From CAVXXB01 sp963765585 (GTDB taxonomy: Bacteria; Calditrichota; Calditrichia; JAJRVZ01), in NCBI GenBank assembly GCA_963765585.1, contig CAVXXB010000004.1, positions 62,001 through 126,000 on the forward strand: a DNA stretch of 64,000 nucleotides. The letters are read 5' to 3'. Below, piece by piece: positions 38,380 through 48,034 of this stretch (its first letter is position 1; each line of letters begins with the position of its first letter). Below the pieces are notes generated by a model. The model saw nothing but the letters and a program-made list of their open reading frames with translations. It made no database searches and was not told the origin of the DNA. The position numbers and the translations under genes were made by a program.

Positions 38380-38538
38380 AACCTAACCTCCAACTTAATA
38401 TAATAAATGTAAAAAATAGATTCGTCAACAACAACTCAGAGCCTATCTCTTGTTACAATTCTCCAAGTGTTTGTTATCCAAAGGACAGCTCCAACGACAG
38501 CAATTGCTAAAGTTATTGCTTGAGAGATGCAAATTTAA

Positions 38539-38899
38539 TTACTCAATTTCTCGCAAGTCACTTAATGGAATATAACAAATCGATTGAGAATGGAATAATA
38601 TATAGTACATTTTGTCACCTTCAAACTCTATTGCATCAATCTCCTGTGACGGTGCCAGGAGTGGGGGTAATAATTTATAATCCTTGAGGCTGATTCTCCG
38701 TATCTCTGTATAAGATTCATCGTCACTCGTTGGATACCAGTATCTGGTGTGAATAATATCATTATGAATGTTCAAACCCCATCCAGCCTCAGGAATTGGA
38801 ACACTGTCTATTAAATCGCCATTTAGATTAAATGAAAAGTGAATTGTTTTGATTACATGCGATTAGTGTAATCACCAATGTTATGATAGTATGTTTCAT
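38539..38899 (-). CDS. Cassette lipoprotein (frameshifted)
   Basis: From ATG 38899: MKHTIITLVITLIACNQNNS is a signal peptide with lipobox LIAC. The frame then stops; one base shift near 38830 gives FSFNLNGDLIDSVPIPEAGW and continues as NIHNDIIHTRYWYPTSDDESY to IPLSDLREIE. The end (IDAIEFEGDKMYYILFHSQS) resembles the propeller strands and last residues of the lipoproteins at 24.1 and 52.0 kb. About 119 residues, shorter than the 52-kb relative, so probably truncated too. First gene left of the attC site at 38931. Confidence 0.6.
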
Positions 38900-38930
38900 T
38901 TGCCTAATATATAAAAAAATGATATTTATT

Positions 38931-39043
38931 GCCCATAATGGTTGGCAATTAGCGGCGCTGGGCCTTTCCCCCGGACGTCTTGAAGCGTAGCTGAAAGCAG
39001 CCTGTTCCGACGTAGGTCGGGATCCGCTATTGCATTGTTATAT
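38931..39043 (-). repeat. attC site, type A (113 bp)
   Basis: Boxes GCCCATA (degenerate) and GTTATAT. Main-type centre with GCTGAAAGCAGC and CCGACGTAGGTCGG hairpins. GTTATATGGCC matches the R'' box GGCCATATAAC of the next cassette, so that cassette is intact. Confidence 0.9.
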
Positions 39044-39883
39044 GGCCTTTTTTGCTATAATGGCCATTTCATCAGAATTTGGACTATAATTTTTGCCGGC
39101 GACATCAGAAAAAAAGTTAACAATTTTAAGATTGCTCTCTTGAAATTCTGCAGTCAAACTTTCCTGACTATAATATTTAAGCCAATTATATACGACACGA
39201 AATTGATTTTTCTCTATGATAGTATATTTATCAAGCACTATCTTCTCTGTTGGATATTTATAGGTATTTAGAAAACCATAGTATTTTTCGGGAGACCAAA
39301 ATCCATTCAACATATTTTTTTCATATATGGATTGTTCCGTCCTTTTTTCAAACGAATTTAATGTGAATACATCCAATAAAATGGAACCCTCATCAGTAAG
39401 TAATTTATAGAAATTCTTCAATAGATTTTTTCTTTGTATTGGACTTAATGCGCAAAAATCACACATGATCATACAAATCAGATCGAATTTTTTGTCGGTG
39501 TTATATTCCAAATAATTCTGCAGGATATAATCAATGTGGAGATCATTATTCTTCGCTGCCATTTTTGCATATTCAATTGATCTGGGAGAAAAATCTATGC
39601 CTGTTACGATTGCTCCTTTTTCAGCAAATCGAGATGTATACAATCCGGGTCCACATCCAAAGTCACAAATATTTGATGTATGATTTAAGTTAAAAATCGA
39701 ATAAATCCATTCTACTGATTTGTTAATGAACTTTGATTTTCTTGAAGAAATATCGACTGATTCGTTTAAGTGAAAATTAAGCATTTGTTTTGATGTATAG
39801 GCATCAGTCCATAATTCCGGTGCAGTATAATACTGAAATGGTTTTGGGCGTTTATTTATTTTGTTAAGAAGTTTATACATCAT
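39038..39883 (-). CDS. Class I SAM-dependent methyltransferase
   Basis: 281 residues. SAM motif I is ICDFGCGPGLYTSRFAEKG, then VTGIDFSPRSIEYAKMAAK (motif post-I), FDLICMIMCDFCALSP (motif II) and GSILLDVFTLNSFEKR (motif III). Type 11/25-like small-molecule methyltransferase of unknown substrate. Single gene of a cassette; its TAA stop is part of the attC box ATATAAC at 39038-39043. Confidence 0.9.
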   Translation of the reverse strand: MMYKLLNKINKRPKPFQYYTAPELWTDAYTSKQMLNFHLNESVDISSRKSKFINKSVEWIYSIFNLNHTSNICDFGCGPGLYTSRFAEKGAIVTGIDFSPRSIEYAKMAAKNNDLHIDYILQNYLEYNTDKKFDLICMIMCDFCALSPIQRKNLLKNFYKLLTDEGSILLDVFTLNSFEKRTEQSIYEKNMLNGFWSPEKYYGFLNTYKYPTEKIVLDKYTIIEKNQFRVVYNWLKYYSQESLTAEFQESNLKIVNFFSDVAGKNYSPNSDEMAIIAKKAI

Positions 39884-39901
39884 TTTGATAATTAAAAGGC
39901 C

Positions 39902-40008
39902 ATATAACGGTCGGCAATTAGCGGCCCCGTGAGATAATCAGGATTGAAATTTAGCACTTAAAGAGTTCAGGCTTATCTCACGGAATCTGCTACATTGCAT
40001 TGTTATAA
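39902..40008 (-). repeat. attC site, type B (107 bp)
   Basis: Boxes ATATAAC and GTTATAA. Centre GTGAGATAATCAGGATTGAA and TTATCTCACGG, as in the site at 25143. Confidence 0.9.
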
Positions 40009-40030
40009 GGCCGATTGATTTTATTTACAT

Positions 40031-40789
40031 TTACATAAAAATTAGAAAAATTATTAAACCTAGATAAATAAATATCCACACTTTTGCCGCAAAATCAAAT
40101 TTCTTATTAGACATTCTTTTCAATATTTGATTACTCAACAAAACTGAAAAAGGTAAACATAAAAATGCCCAACCAATTCCTGCCAGGACATCACTCAAAT
40201 AATGAGCTCCTAAGAATATTCTCGCAAAGCAAACCATCAAAGCAATGAATGCCAATATCCCTTTGATCCAAAAATGAAAACCGCCCTTATACTGTGCATA
40301 GAAAAGAAAAGGTATTACAAACGCAACACTTTTAGTTGCATGGCCTGATGGAAATGAAGGCGTTTTTGAATTTGTCAAGAACCTAATTTCATTTGAATAT
40401 TCAATAATTGGACGAGCACGATTGAATATTTCTTTAAGTATATCCCCTGTAATACCAGCCATTGCAAAAGAAAAAAGTATTAAAAGAAATATCGGTCTAC
40501 CATTTTTTATTTCAATACTTTTAAGAGAAAGAATTAAATAACAAAAATATGTAAATACAATAATGGGCATTCCATAATGAGAAGAAATCTTGTTAAGCAC
40601 AACTGCATTAGTACTAAAATTAGAATTATTCAGGGAAAAAAGAATTGTTTTATCAATTTCAACCTGAAACCACAAGAAGACTGCGATACTCCACAAGATT
40701 ATGAAGATAAGCCCAAAACAGATCCATTGTTTATTAGAGGTGTTAATCTGTCTTACTAAATCTGCATTGAAATTATTAGTTACACTCAA
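40031..40789 (-). CDS. PAP2 family phosphatase
   Basis: 252 residues, five to six membrane helices. The three phosphatase motifs are KEIFNRARPI (K...RP), SFPSGHATKS (PSGH) and ARIFLGAHYLSDVLAG (R...H...D), complete. Likely lipid phosphatase (phosphatidic acid or undecaprenyl pyrophosphate). Single-gene cassette between attC sites at 39902 and 40834. Confidence 0.92.
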   Translation of the reverse strand: MSVTNNFNADLVRQINTSNKQWICFGLIFIILWSIAVFLWFQVEIDKTILFSLNNSNFSTNAVVLNKISSHYGMPIIVFTYFCYLILSLKSIEIKNGRPIFLLILFSFAMAGITGDILKEIFNRARPIIEYSNEIRFLTNSKTPSFPSGHATKSVAFVIPFLFYAQYKGGFHFWIKGILAFIALMVCFARIFLGAHYLSDVLAGIGWAFLCLPFSVLLSNQILKRMSNKKFDFAAKVWIFIYLGLIIFLIFM

Positions 40790-40833
40790 AATTCAATTCC
40801 AATCCTTTTTTATATTTAACATGAAACTAAGCC

Positions 40834-40946
40834 GTATAACGGTTGGCAATTAGCGGCGCTGGGCCTTTCCCCCGGACGTCTTGAAGCATAGCTGAAAGCA
40901 GCCTGTCCCGACGTAGGTCGGGATCCGCTACATTGCATGGTTAGGC
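40834..40946 (-). repeat. attC site, type A (113 bp)
   Basis: Boxes GTATAAC and GTTAGGC; full main-type centre (CTTTCCCCCGGACGTCTTGA, GCTGAAAGCAGC, CCGACGTAGGTCGG). Confidence 0.93.
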
Positions 40947-40956
40947 AGACAAAAAA

Positions 40957-41247
40957 TTATATATTCGAGGCTTCAAAGAGAACTTTGACTTTTGAGAGGC
41001 GAATGCGTTTTTTCGCTTTTGATAGGTCATAATTCTGTTGCATATTCAACCACAATTCCGGAGTTGTATCAAATGCCTTAGAAAGTCTAAGCGCCATTGA
41101 GATACTAAGACCTGATTTTTGGTTTACTAATTCTGAAAAAGTCTTTCGGGTAACTCCCAAAGCCTTTGCTGCATTTGTGACAGTTAATCCAAGTGGTTCG
41201 AGATAAAGATCCCGTAGCACTTCACCTGGATGAGCAGGTTTATACAT
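40957..41247 (-). CDS. higA: HigA-type antitoxin (XRE/helix-turn-helix)
   Basis: 96 residues. YKPAHPGEVLRDLYLEPLGL is the HigA/VapI opening and TNAAKALGVTRKTFSELVNQKSG the HTH. LSKAFDTTPELWLNMQQNYDL is the standard C-terminal helix of this group. Toxin gene stands upstream (41262), 14 bases apart, order toxin then antitoxin as in higBA. The pair fills one cassette and should autoregulate from a promoter before the toxin gene. Confidence 0.93.
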   Translation of the reverse strand: MYKPAHPGEVLRDLYLEPLGLTVTNAAKALGVTRKTFSELVNQKSGLSISMALRLSKAFDTTPELWLNMQQNYDLSKAKKRIRLSKVKVLFEASNI

Positions 41248-41261
41248 TTCAAAATACCTTT

Positions 41262-41540
41262 CTAATGATAATCTAAATAATCAACTTCAAATGCGTCGCC
41301 ATCCTCAAGGACAAAGATTATTCGCCAATTTCCACTTACACTAACAGACCAAAATTTATCAAGATCACCAGTCAGTTTATGTAAATTGGAGCCTGGGAAA
41401 TTCATGTCTCGAATTTCAGTGGCTGCATTTAATAAAGATAGAATCAGTCTAATCTTTTTTCGATGAGCCGGTTGAATTTTGGAGAAATCACCTTCCTCAA
41501 AGTAATTTTGAAGGCCCTTGTGTTTGAAAGACTGAATCAT
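41262..41540 (-). CDS. higB: HigB/RelE-type toxin
   Basis: 92 residues. IQSFKHKGLQNYFEEGDFSKI, RLILSLLNAATEIRDMNFPGSNLHKL and WSVSVSGNWRIIFVLEDGDAFEVDYLDYH are the typical HigB motifs (H-L-x-G...W.I..N.RI.F). These toxins are ribosome-dependent mRNA interferases. Gene order toxin-antitoxin with HigA downstream. A second, divergent HigBA pair is at 48.8-49.4 kb. Confidence 0.93.
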   Translation of the reverse strand: MIQSFKHKGLQNYFEEGDFSKIQPAHRKKIRLILSLLNAATEIRDMNFPGSNLHKLTGDLDKFWSVSVSGNWRIIFVLEDGDAFEVDYLDYH

Positions 41541-41603
41541 AATGAAATATAACGTGATACGTGTCAGGAGTCAATGGATAAAATAATTATTTAAAGGCTG
41601 TCT

Positions 41604-41717
41604 GCCTAATGGTCAGCAATTAGCGGCGCTGGGCCTTGGCAAGCAAACTGGGAATGCCACAGCTGAAAGCAGCCTGTCCCGACGTAGGTCGGGATCCACT
41701 ACAGCGTATTGTTAGGT
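41604..41717 (-). repeat. attC site, variant type A (114 bp)
   Basis: Boxes GCCTAAT and GTTAGGT. The middle GGCAAGCAAACTGGGAATGCC replaces the usual CCGGACGTC segment; the GCTGAAAGCAGC and CCGACGTAGG halves are standard. Confidence 0.88.
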
Positions 41718-41829
41718 GCATATATTTTAAGTTTAAAATTAAGATTATTGCAAAATATGAGCTGTCATATAATTATAATCAGTTTAATCGGACAAAAGAT
41801 TAATGTGAAATTGGAATAGTAAATTAATC

Positions 41830-43504
41830 CTACTTTATTAACAACATTTTCTTTACAGATGTGAAATCACCAGAATTTAAATAGTAAAAATATGTGCCTG
41901 AGGCAACAACTTCACCTTTAGTATTAATCCCTCTCCAGATAGCTTGATGTGTTCCAGCTGGTTTTCGCATATCAATTATGGTATCAATCCTATTACCAAA
42001 AATATCAAATATTATAATTTTTACATTCGATTCAATAGGAATTGTGTAATTAAAAGAAGTTGAATGATTAAAAGGATTCGGGAAATTTTGTTCGAGAATA
42101 TAATCGTTTGGTATATTGTATAAAGTTGTTTCAATTCCCAAATATTCTGAGTAGTAATAAACCTGCAATCCCTGACCGCCGTTGGCAAAAAATATTGTTC
42201 CATTCAAGCCAATTTCAACATTATATGCAATGCCTCCTGTATAAGTATGAGCAATATTATTAAATGTTGAACCGTTATAATTTGTCACATAAAAACCATT
42301 ATTGCCATTAGCTGAGAAAAACTGTGCCATCAAATCCAAGCGATACACCCCATGCTTCATTACCATTGTTAATATGGCCAGATTCTATAAATGATGTTCC
42401 ATCTTGCTTATAAGCTCTCAATCCGTCGTCGCGATTGGCAAGATAAACTTTCCCATCAAGGTCAATACCTAAATCCCATGCTTTACCACCATTATTGATA
42501 TGAGCTATATTAGTAAAAGTTGTTCCATCGAAGCGGTATGAACGTAAACCATCCTGGTTATTGGCGAGATATATAACACCAGCGGAATCAACAATAATAT
42601 CAATTGCTGCACCCCCATCATATATATGCCCCTTATTTACAAACGATGAACCATCAAATTGATATGCTCTCAATCCATCATTTCCGTTAGCTAGAAAGAC
42701 TGTTCCATCTTCTCCAAGCGCCACATTTTGCGCCCAACCACCGTTATTTATATGTGCTATATTAGTGAAAGAGATACCATTATAGCTATATGCCCGTAAA
42801 CCATCAGAACTATTAGCAAGAAAAATGGTACCATCTTTCCTGACTGCCACACCACTAGCCCAACCTCCGTTATCTATGTGTGCTGTGCATATTAAAGACT
42901 CTCCGTCAAAATTATATGCACGTAAACCATTAAAACTGTTAGCAATAAATATTGTACCTTCAGAATCAAAGGCGATATCTGAAACGACACCAACATCATT
43001 CAAATGTCCTATATTGATGAATTCTGATCTAATATACTTATAGGCCCGTAATCCTTCATTATCATTTACTAGAAAAATATTATCATTAGAGTTTACAGCA
43101 ATACCAAGTGCTAGTCCTCCATCATTTATATAAGTGGTGTTAATAAACAATTCACCGTCAAACTCGTAAGCCCAGTAGTCCATTATATCTATTTGCAAGA
43201 AAAATTGTCCCACCGTATCCAATTGCAGTATGATTGGCGTATCCTACATTATTTATATGAGCAATATTTTTGAAAGGGCTTCGATTATCACTGTTCTGAT
43301 TAAAATTGCCTTCAAAGTTATATGACCTTAAACCACCATATCCATTCGTCACAAAAAGTGTGCTGTCTGGACCTATAACCGCGCTGGTAACAGAACCGCA
43401 TTCTAGGCTGGATGCAATGGGGCATAATGTACTCTGCAATTGGGCATAAAGGGGGAATACTGAACAAAAAATCAATTTCAAAAAAAATAATTGATTCTAT
43501 TCAT
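41830..43504 (-). CDS. Beta-propeller-like repeat protein with type IX secretion signal (three or more frameshifts)
   Basis: Assembled from ORFs ending at 43158, 42308 and 41830, about 550 residues. The signal peptide runs through a T8 run near 43480 (MNRINYF...LIFCSVFPLYAQ). About nine copies of a 43-residue repeat follow (INNGGWA..V.LG.DGTVFLANG.DGLRAY.FDG.SF.N..H), like LVIVD-type surface repeats. The C-terminus is a type IX sorting domain: FPNPFNHSTSFNYTIP ... SGTYFYYLNSGDFTSVKKML. Shifts at about 43190 and 42340 lie inside otherwise regular repeats. Confidence 0.75.
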
Positions 43505-43678
43505 GGTATGACTCCTAATATTACTTGGTTAAAATATGAAAATGTAGACCGTACTTCTTGTTTTGTAATGGGGGCACCCAACATACATAACTCCTATTGT
43601 TAATGTCCTTTTTTTGTTATTTGCGTGCTACCATAATATTGCCAAGAAACAATTTTGTGTTGTTTCCCCAACTATACT

Positions 43679-43745
43679 GGTTATCCCCAATAAGATCAAG
43701 GATATATACGAAATGGAAGATCTGCAAAGGCGTTTTCAAAACATG
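43679..43745. repeat. Imperfect direct repeat, left copy
   Basis: GGTTATCCCCAATAAGATCA and the following 47 bases resemble 44993-45056 (GGTTATACTCACCAAAATCA...) at about 70 percent. The two copies flank the glycosyltransferase gene. No attC-like boxes. Nature unclear. Confidence 0.4.
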
Positions 43746-43849
43746 TTTAGATGAATTAACCGTGTTGTAAACACTGTTTGCTAAAAAATGCTGTTGAAGA
43801 TAAATCAATAACAGCAGTAAATTAAGGCAGGAACTCTTTGTTTCAGCAT

Positions 43850-44936
43850 TTATTGTGAATGTAATATTTCTTCAATTTCAGCAATCAACACGGTTTCACC
43901 ACCAAAGGGGATTTTGTTTTTCGAATAGGGGAAATCTTCATTTAAAATCCTGGCGGCTTCCTGGAACGGCAAATTCATATAAATATTTTTTGCAAGGCTT
44001 AATTGCTGCAGGTTCTGCGCTGTTTCTTGTATTTCGGGATGGTTCACCAAGGGAAGGATGAATAGTTTTTTGCCAAACTGAAGTGCCTCAGCCACTGTTG
44101 AAAAACCCGCTTTTGTGATAACCCCATCGACTTTTTCCCAGAAAGGCCCCAACTCAAAAGGATGTGCCGGTTTCAAAATTTCAAAAGCTTCATCCTTAGG
44201 CAGGCTTTCATTTTCCGTGCGGGGCGCAATCCAAAATTTTATGGCTGGATTGATTTTATGAACTGCTGAAAAAAAGACTTAACAATTTATGCGGGTTAGA
44301 TTTACCGCCCATCGCAAGGAAAAAGTTCAACGGTTCACTTTTTGATATTCCAACCTTTTCAGGATAGCGCCGTATAACCGGAATAGTCAATGCATGGGGC
44401 ACCTGGCAATCTACAAAAGATTCAATAAACATCTTATCATTAACGCTGTAAGCTATCCGAAATAATGGCAGGATGATTTGTTGTAACAGCCTGGCGATAA
44501 AACCTTTGCCAAAAGAAGTGTATTTCAGGCAATAATTATAAACACCGAAAACTGGTATCGATTTTAATTTTGCCCAAAAAGCAACGTATGGTAAAAAATC
44601 GTGTACAATTAGTTTCGGAGGAAATTCTTTTATGGCTTTTAGAAAAGTTTTCCAATCAAAATACCAGCGGTACAGAAACCAGTTTAAAAAACCACTTATT
44701 GAATACCAAAGACGAAAATTTAATTGGCTGTCGTATTCCAGGGAGAAGCTATATTTATAACTTTTAATTTCAATATTTGGTGAATCGAAAAACCCTTTTA
44801 ATAAGGGCACATGACTAGGATGAACTATTAATAGGATTGGCACTCCGGAATGGTCAAAATGCCGAATGATCGGGAGTTGCCGTTTAACGCAACCAAATTC
44901 AGGCCCAAACAGCCAGAAATGAATGTACTTTTTCAA
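43850..44936 (-). CDS. MurG/MJ1255-like glycosyltransferase (frameshifted)
   Basis: About 360 residues in two frames. First frame: YIHFWLFGPEFGCVKRQL, LIVHPSHVPLLKGFFDSPN, LIVHDFLPYVAFWAKL, PVIRRYPEKVGISKSEPLNF and FLAMGGKSN. Second frame, from about 44265: IKFWIAPRTENESLP and FWEKVDGVITKAGFSTVAEALQFGKKLFILP (donor-binding, G.ST..E). GT-B fold enzyme on UDP-sugar, probably for a surface polysaccharide or glycolipid. It lies in the attC-free block, flanked by an imperfect direct repeat. Confidence 0.8.
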
Positions 44937-44992
44937 TTTTCAAATTATAATATTTGTAAGGTTCAATCTTCTAGTGCTTTTATAACTTTACA

Positions 44993-45056
44993 GGTTATAC
45001 TCACCAAAATCAAGGAAATATATTGAATGGGAAGTTTGCGCATGCGCTTTTATTAC
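44993..45056. repeat. Imperfect direct repeat, right copy
   Basis: Second copy of 43679-43745 (shared ATCAAGGA.ATATA, GGAAGTTTGC/GAAGATCTGC and GCG.TTTT). In both, a minus-strand reading gives a similar peptide (IYFLDFGEYNL against VYILDLIGDNQ), so they may be fragments of one old coding sequence. Confidence 0.35.
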
Positions 45057-45216
45057 TCACCTGGCTATATTAGCGGATTGTAAGCAATAAGACGCATTTC
45101 GTGTCTCTTGCAGTACTTGACAATATAAAAATTCAGCGACTAATTTTAGACTTTAGCCATTTATATGGAAATAATAATGATAAACTTTGGCAGTACGAAC
45201 GATATTTTCACCAAAT

Positions 45217-45641
45217 TCAATATTTTTTTTTCTCTTCTAAATATGAACCGTTATCAAATAGAAAGTAAGGACCATATTTAGATCGAATTTGTTGATTTCT
45301 ATATTTCTCACCCAAATAAGCAAAATCGTAACCGAATATCATGGATGATGAATCTCGTTTAGTATGCCTCTTGTATTTAAACTGCCACTATCTGTCAGGA
45401 ATTTATGATTTGAAAAATAATTAATTTGGCGAATCCCAAGAAACAGTAATGCGTCATAAAGTTTTGCCCCAGCATAAAACGAATTTAACGAGCTTAAAAG
45501 AGTTATTCCGAGGATAATTTGTAAATATTCCTCGCAAATAAAAATATACTCATCTTTAATAGAATCACAATATAAAAGTATTGGAATAAAACTCCAAAGA
45601 AAATACCTTATAGCAGACCCTGTAAAATCGAAAATTACCAC
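45217..45641 (-). CDS. Hypothetical cassette membrane protein (possibly frameshifted)
   Basis: GTG 45641 lies at the edge of the attC site at 45640. The first frame (VIFDFTGSAIRYFLWSFIPI, YLQIILGITLLSSLNSFYAG) has two hydrophobic stretches and ends at 45339. A second frame overlaps it by ATGA and codes IFGYDFAYLGEKYRNQQIRS and FDNGSYLEEKKKY to the TGA at 45217. Either one protein of about 140 residues split by an indel, or two coupled genes. No family recognised. Confidence 0.4.
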
Positions 45642-45752
45642 CTGACGGTCGGAAATTAGCGGCGCTGGGCCTTTACTAAGGACGTCTTGAAGCATAGCTG
45701 AAAGCAGCCTGTCCCGACGCAGGTCGGGATCCGCTACATTGCTTTGTTAGGT
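45640..45752 (-). repeat. attC site, type A (113 bp)
   Basis: Boxes ACCTGAC and GTTAGGT. Contains CTTTACTAAGGACGTCTTGA and CCGACGCAGGTCGG, one change in the usual hairpin loop. Confidence 0.9.
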
Positions 45753-46382
45753 AGTTTATTTTTTGTGTCACTTTTTATGATATCAAAGTATTGAATATCA
45801 TGAAAGGCGTTTAAGAATATAAACGACTTCCTATATGCATGCTGGCATGCCATTTCGAGTCCTTTATATTCTTCATCTGATATAAGCTTCTTTTAGATAA
45901 AGTGAATGCAATTGAGCACGAATCATCAGAATGGGACCATAAATAGCATGGCTAATACTATCTGTATATTTTAAAATATTTTTGAATGCTTTATTAATTT
46001 CTATTGGATTATCTGCAATTGGGAGAAATGGAAAATTTAAAGATAGATTAATATCTTTTGAGATTGTAATCTTTATTATACATAAATGTCTTCTAATTAA
46101 GCGATGTGGTGTAGAAATAGGGGCTTTGAATTCCATTTTAAAGAAGTAAACACTATGATCAGGGGTCTTTAAATTTTTTAAGATATGGAAATTTGGAATG
46201 AAGTCTTTAACATTTTTATGTAGGATATTTGCTTTCTGAAGTTCAAAGAAAGAAATGCCAAAATCATTTATATCTGTAATAATATCGTCTTTAAAAGTAA
46301 TTTTGAATGTAGTATTTGTCTCTGAAAAATAATCTTCAGGAATTTTCATAGGGAATTTAAAATAATCCTCAAAAATATCCAT
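45734..46382 (-). CDS. Hypothetical cassette protein (probably frameshifted)
   Basis: The ORF from 46382 codes 169 residues to 45873 (MDIFEDYFKFPMKIPEDYF, HVKDFIPNF-like middle, YTDSISHAIYGPILMIRAQL). After a shift near 45890 the frame KLISDEEYKGLEMACQHAYR, KSFIFLNAFHDIQYFD stays open to a TAG in the attC site (45734). The two pieces join naturally in an alpha-helical end, so I extend the gene. No known family and no signal peptide. Confidence 0.45.
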
Positions 46383-46400
46383 AAATTATCTCCTAAAACT

Positions 46401-46513
46401 ACCTAGCGGTCGGCAATTAGCGGCGCTGAGCCTTGACCACGGATGTCTTGAAGCATAGCTGAAAGCAGCCTGTCCCGACGTAGGTCGGGATCCGCTACTT
46501 TGCATGGTTAGGT
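46401..46513 (-). repeat. attC site, type A (113 bp)
   Basis: Boxes ACCTAGC and GTTAGGT; centre CTTGACCACGGATGTCTTGA, one mismatch from consensus. Confidence 0.92.
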
Positions 46514-46519
46514 GTTGCA

Positions 46520-46886
46520 CTATTTATTTATATTTAATGCTGTAGCGACTTTTAGGAGTGATTTATCTTTGGTCCAAATCTTGACTTTATGAATTAGTGC
46601 AGAGGCAATTAAATGAACATCAATTAATCCCAGTCCAACTCCAAAGAGTTTTTTGCTTTCTATAAGAGTAAAAACTTCATCTTCAAAAGCTCGATTCAAC
46701 CCTGGGAAGTGCATTAAGAAGGTGTAGAATTTCTGCTCGATTGGAAATATTTCCACATGCTAATTCTCCAATGACAAATGGATGAATACAAACTTGACCA
46801 GAGTTGAGCAAATTCACTAATTCTCGATCAGTTTTATTTAAGTGATCGATCCATATTGATGTATCAACCAGGATTATTGGGCGAAT
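46520..46886 (-). CDS. VapC-type PIN toxin (frameshifted)
   Basis: First frame: PIILVDTSIWIDHLNKTD (Asp of the active site), NSGQVCIHPFVIGELACGN (Glu) and EILHLLNALPR. One-base shift near 46695, then GLNRAFEDEVFTLIESKKLFG and GLGLIDVHLIASALIHK (Asp), TKDKSLLKVA (Asp). All four acids are present across the two frames. Start codon uncertain; ATT at 46886 is a guess, as no ATG or GTG is in frame there. tRNA or rRNA endonuclease in this family. Pairs with VapB upstream. Confidence 0.8.
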
Positions 46887-47071
46887 GATTTTCTCCGCGG
46901 AATTCTTTTAAGTTCTTTTTCTGTTCCGCCAAGAGACGCTAGTCTTTTTGCACTTTCTTGAGCAATCAATGCTTCCAATCCTAATTTGATTAAGGCAGTC
47001 TTTTCTGAAACACCAGTAAGTTTTGATGCTCTTTTAAAAATTTGTTCGTCTATGTTCAATGTTGTTCTCAT
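46874..47071 (-). CDS. vapB: VapB-type antitoxin
   Basis: 65 residues from the ATG at 47071; an upstream in-frame ATG adds 12 residues of no known pattern. RTTLNIDEQIFKRASKLTGVS is the ribbon-helix-helix core and EKTALIKLGLEALIAQESAKRLASLGG the linker to the toxin-binding tail. Overlaps the VapC gene. Binds and neutralises VapC and represses the operon. Confidence 0.88.
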   Translation of the reverse strand: MRTTLNIDEQIFKRASKLTGVSEKTALIKLGLEALIAQESAKRLASLGGTEKELKRIPRRKSFAQ

Positions 47072-47120
47072 GCAGATAAATATGCATAAATAATATGCAC
47101 AAGTCAAGCGGAATGTGCAA

Positions 47121-47234
47121 CACCTACGGTCGGCAATTAGCGGCGCTGGGCATCTACCCCGGACGTCTTGAAGTGTAGGCTGAAAGCAGCCTGTCCCGAC
47201 GTAGGTCAGGATCCGCTACATTGCATTGTTAGAA
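47121..47234 (-). repeat. attC site, type A (114 bp)
   Basis: Boxes CACCTAC (one base lost from ACCTAAC) and GTTAGAA. Centre CATCTACCCCGGACGTCTTG. The stop of the phosphoesterase gene lies in the TTCTAAC box. Confidence 0.9.
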
Positions 47235-47897
47235 GCCAATATTTAATGACCCTATTCTTGTTTTATTATTTTCGTCGCATTGCCAATAATTGCCATTTTG
47301 CACATTAAGACACGTTAGCATCCCATCAAGTCCAGAACCGGTATCGATACATACGGTGTGCCCTAAATTAGTAGGATACGTTGAAGTCTGTACATTATGG
47401 CCACATATTATTATTTTTCCCGATTTGTGTCTTTGAGAATAATGAAGTGATTTATAATAAAGAGTCATAATATCTTGTTCAGGCATCTCTAAATCAGGAT
47501 CCACATGTGCATGTACAAAAATGTGCGTTTCTGTCTCATACCAATCGATGCATTCATTAATTAAAAACTCCCAATGATTAAGTGGGATTTCATCATAGGA
47601 ATTATTTGGATATGATTGTATCACTTTGCTTCCCCAAGAGGAGATCCAGTTATTTCTATAAGCGTTATCATTTTTAGAATCTATCATAAATTGTTCATGA
47701 TTACCACGAATGGTAATGACGTTGTGATTCTGAGATAACTTAATTATTTGATTTACAACGGAGCAACTTTCATCACCTCTACCAACAAAATCACCTAAAA
47801 TAATGATAAGATCATCTTTTCTCGGATGAATCATTTCCAATAACAGGGTAAATGACTTATAACAACCATGAATGTCGCCAAATGCTAATATTCTCAT
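47229..47897 (-). CDS. Metallophosphoesterase (PPP/ApaH-like serine/threonine phosphatase fold)
   Basis: 222 residues. The motifs are in order: FGDIHGCYKSF (D-H), LGDFVGRGDES (GD.V.RG), TIRGNHEQFM (GNHE), IFVHAHVDPDL (H) and IICGHNVQTS (GH). The closest pattern is the lambda phosphatase/bacterial PPP group that dephosphorylates proteins or Ap4A. Cytosolic. Its TAA stop at 47229 belongs to the attC box TTCTAAC. Confidence 0.9.
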   Translation of the reverse strand: MRILAFGDIHGCYKSFTLLLEMIHPRKDDLIIILGDFVGRGDESCSVVNQIIKLSQNHNVITIRGNHEQFMIDSKNDNAYRNNWISSWGSKVIQSYPNNSYDEIPLNHWEFLINECIDWYETETHIFVHAHVDPDLEMPEQDIMTLYYKSLHYSQRHKSGKIIICGHNVQTSTYPTNLGHTVCIDTGSGLDGMLTCLNVQNGNYWQCDENNKTRIGSLNIGF

Positions 47898-47910
47898 AAT
47901 TTTGAGTGGC

Positions 47911-48023
47911 TTCTAACGATCAGCAATTAGCGGCGCTGGGCCTTTCCCCCGGACATCTTGAAGCGTAGCTGAAAGCAGCCTGTCCCGACGTAGGTCGGGA
48001 TCCGCTACATTGCATTGTTAGGC
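47911..48023 (-). repeat. attC site, type A (113 bp)
   Basis: Boxes TTCTAAC and GTTAGGC; centre CTTTCCCCCGGACATCTTGA, otherwise consensus. Confidence 0.93.
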
Positions 48024-48034
48024 ACAAAAAATAT

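Noticed and set aside
43617..43808. 63-codon ORF before the propeller gene
   Set aside because: No signal, no domain, and half of it is one copy of the imperfect direct repeat. I leave it uncalled.
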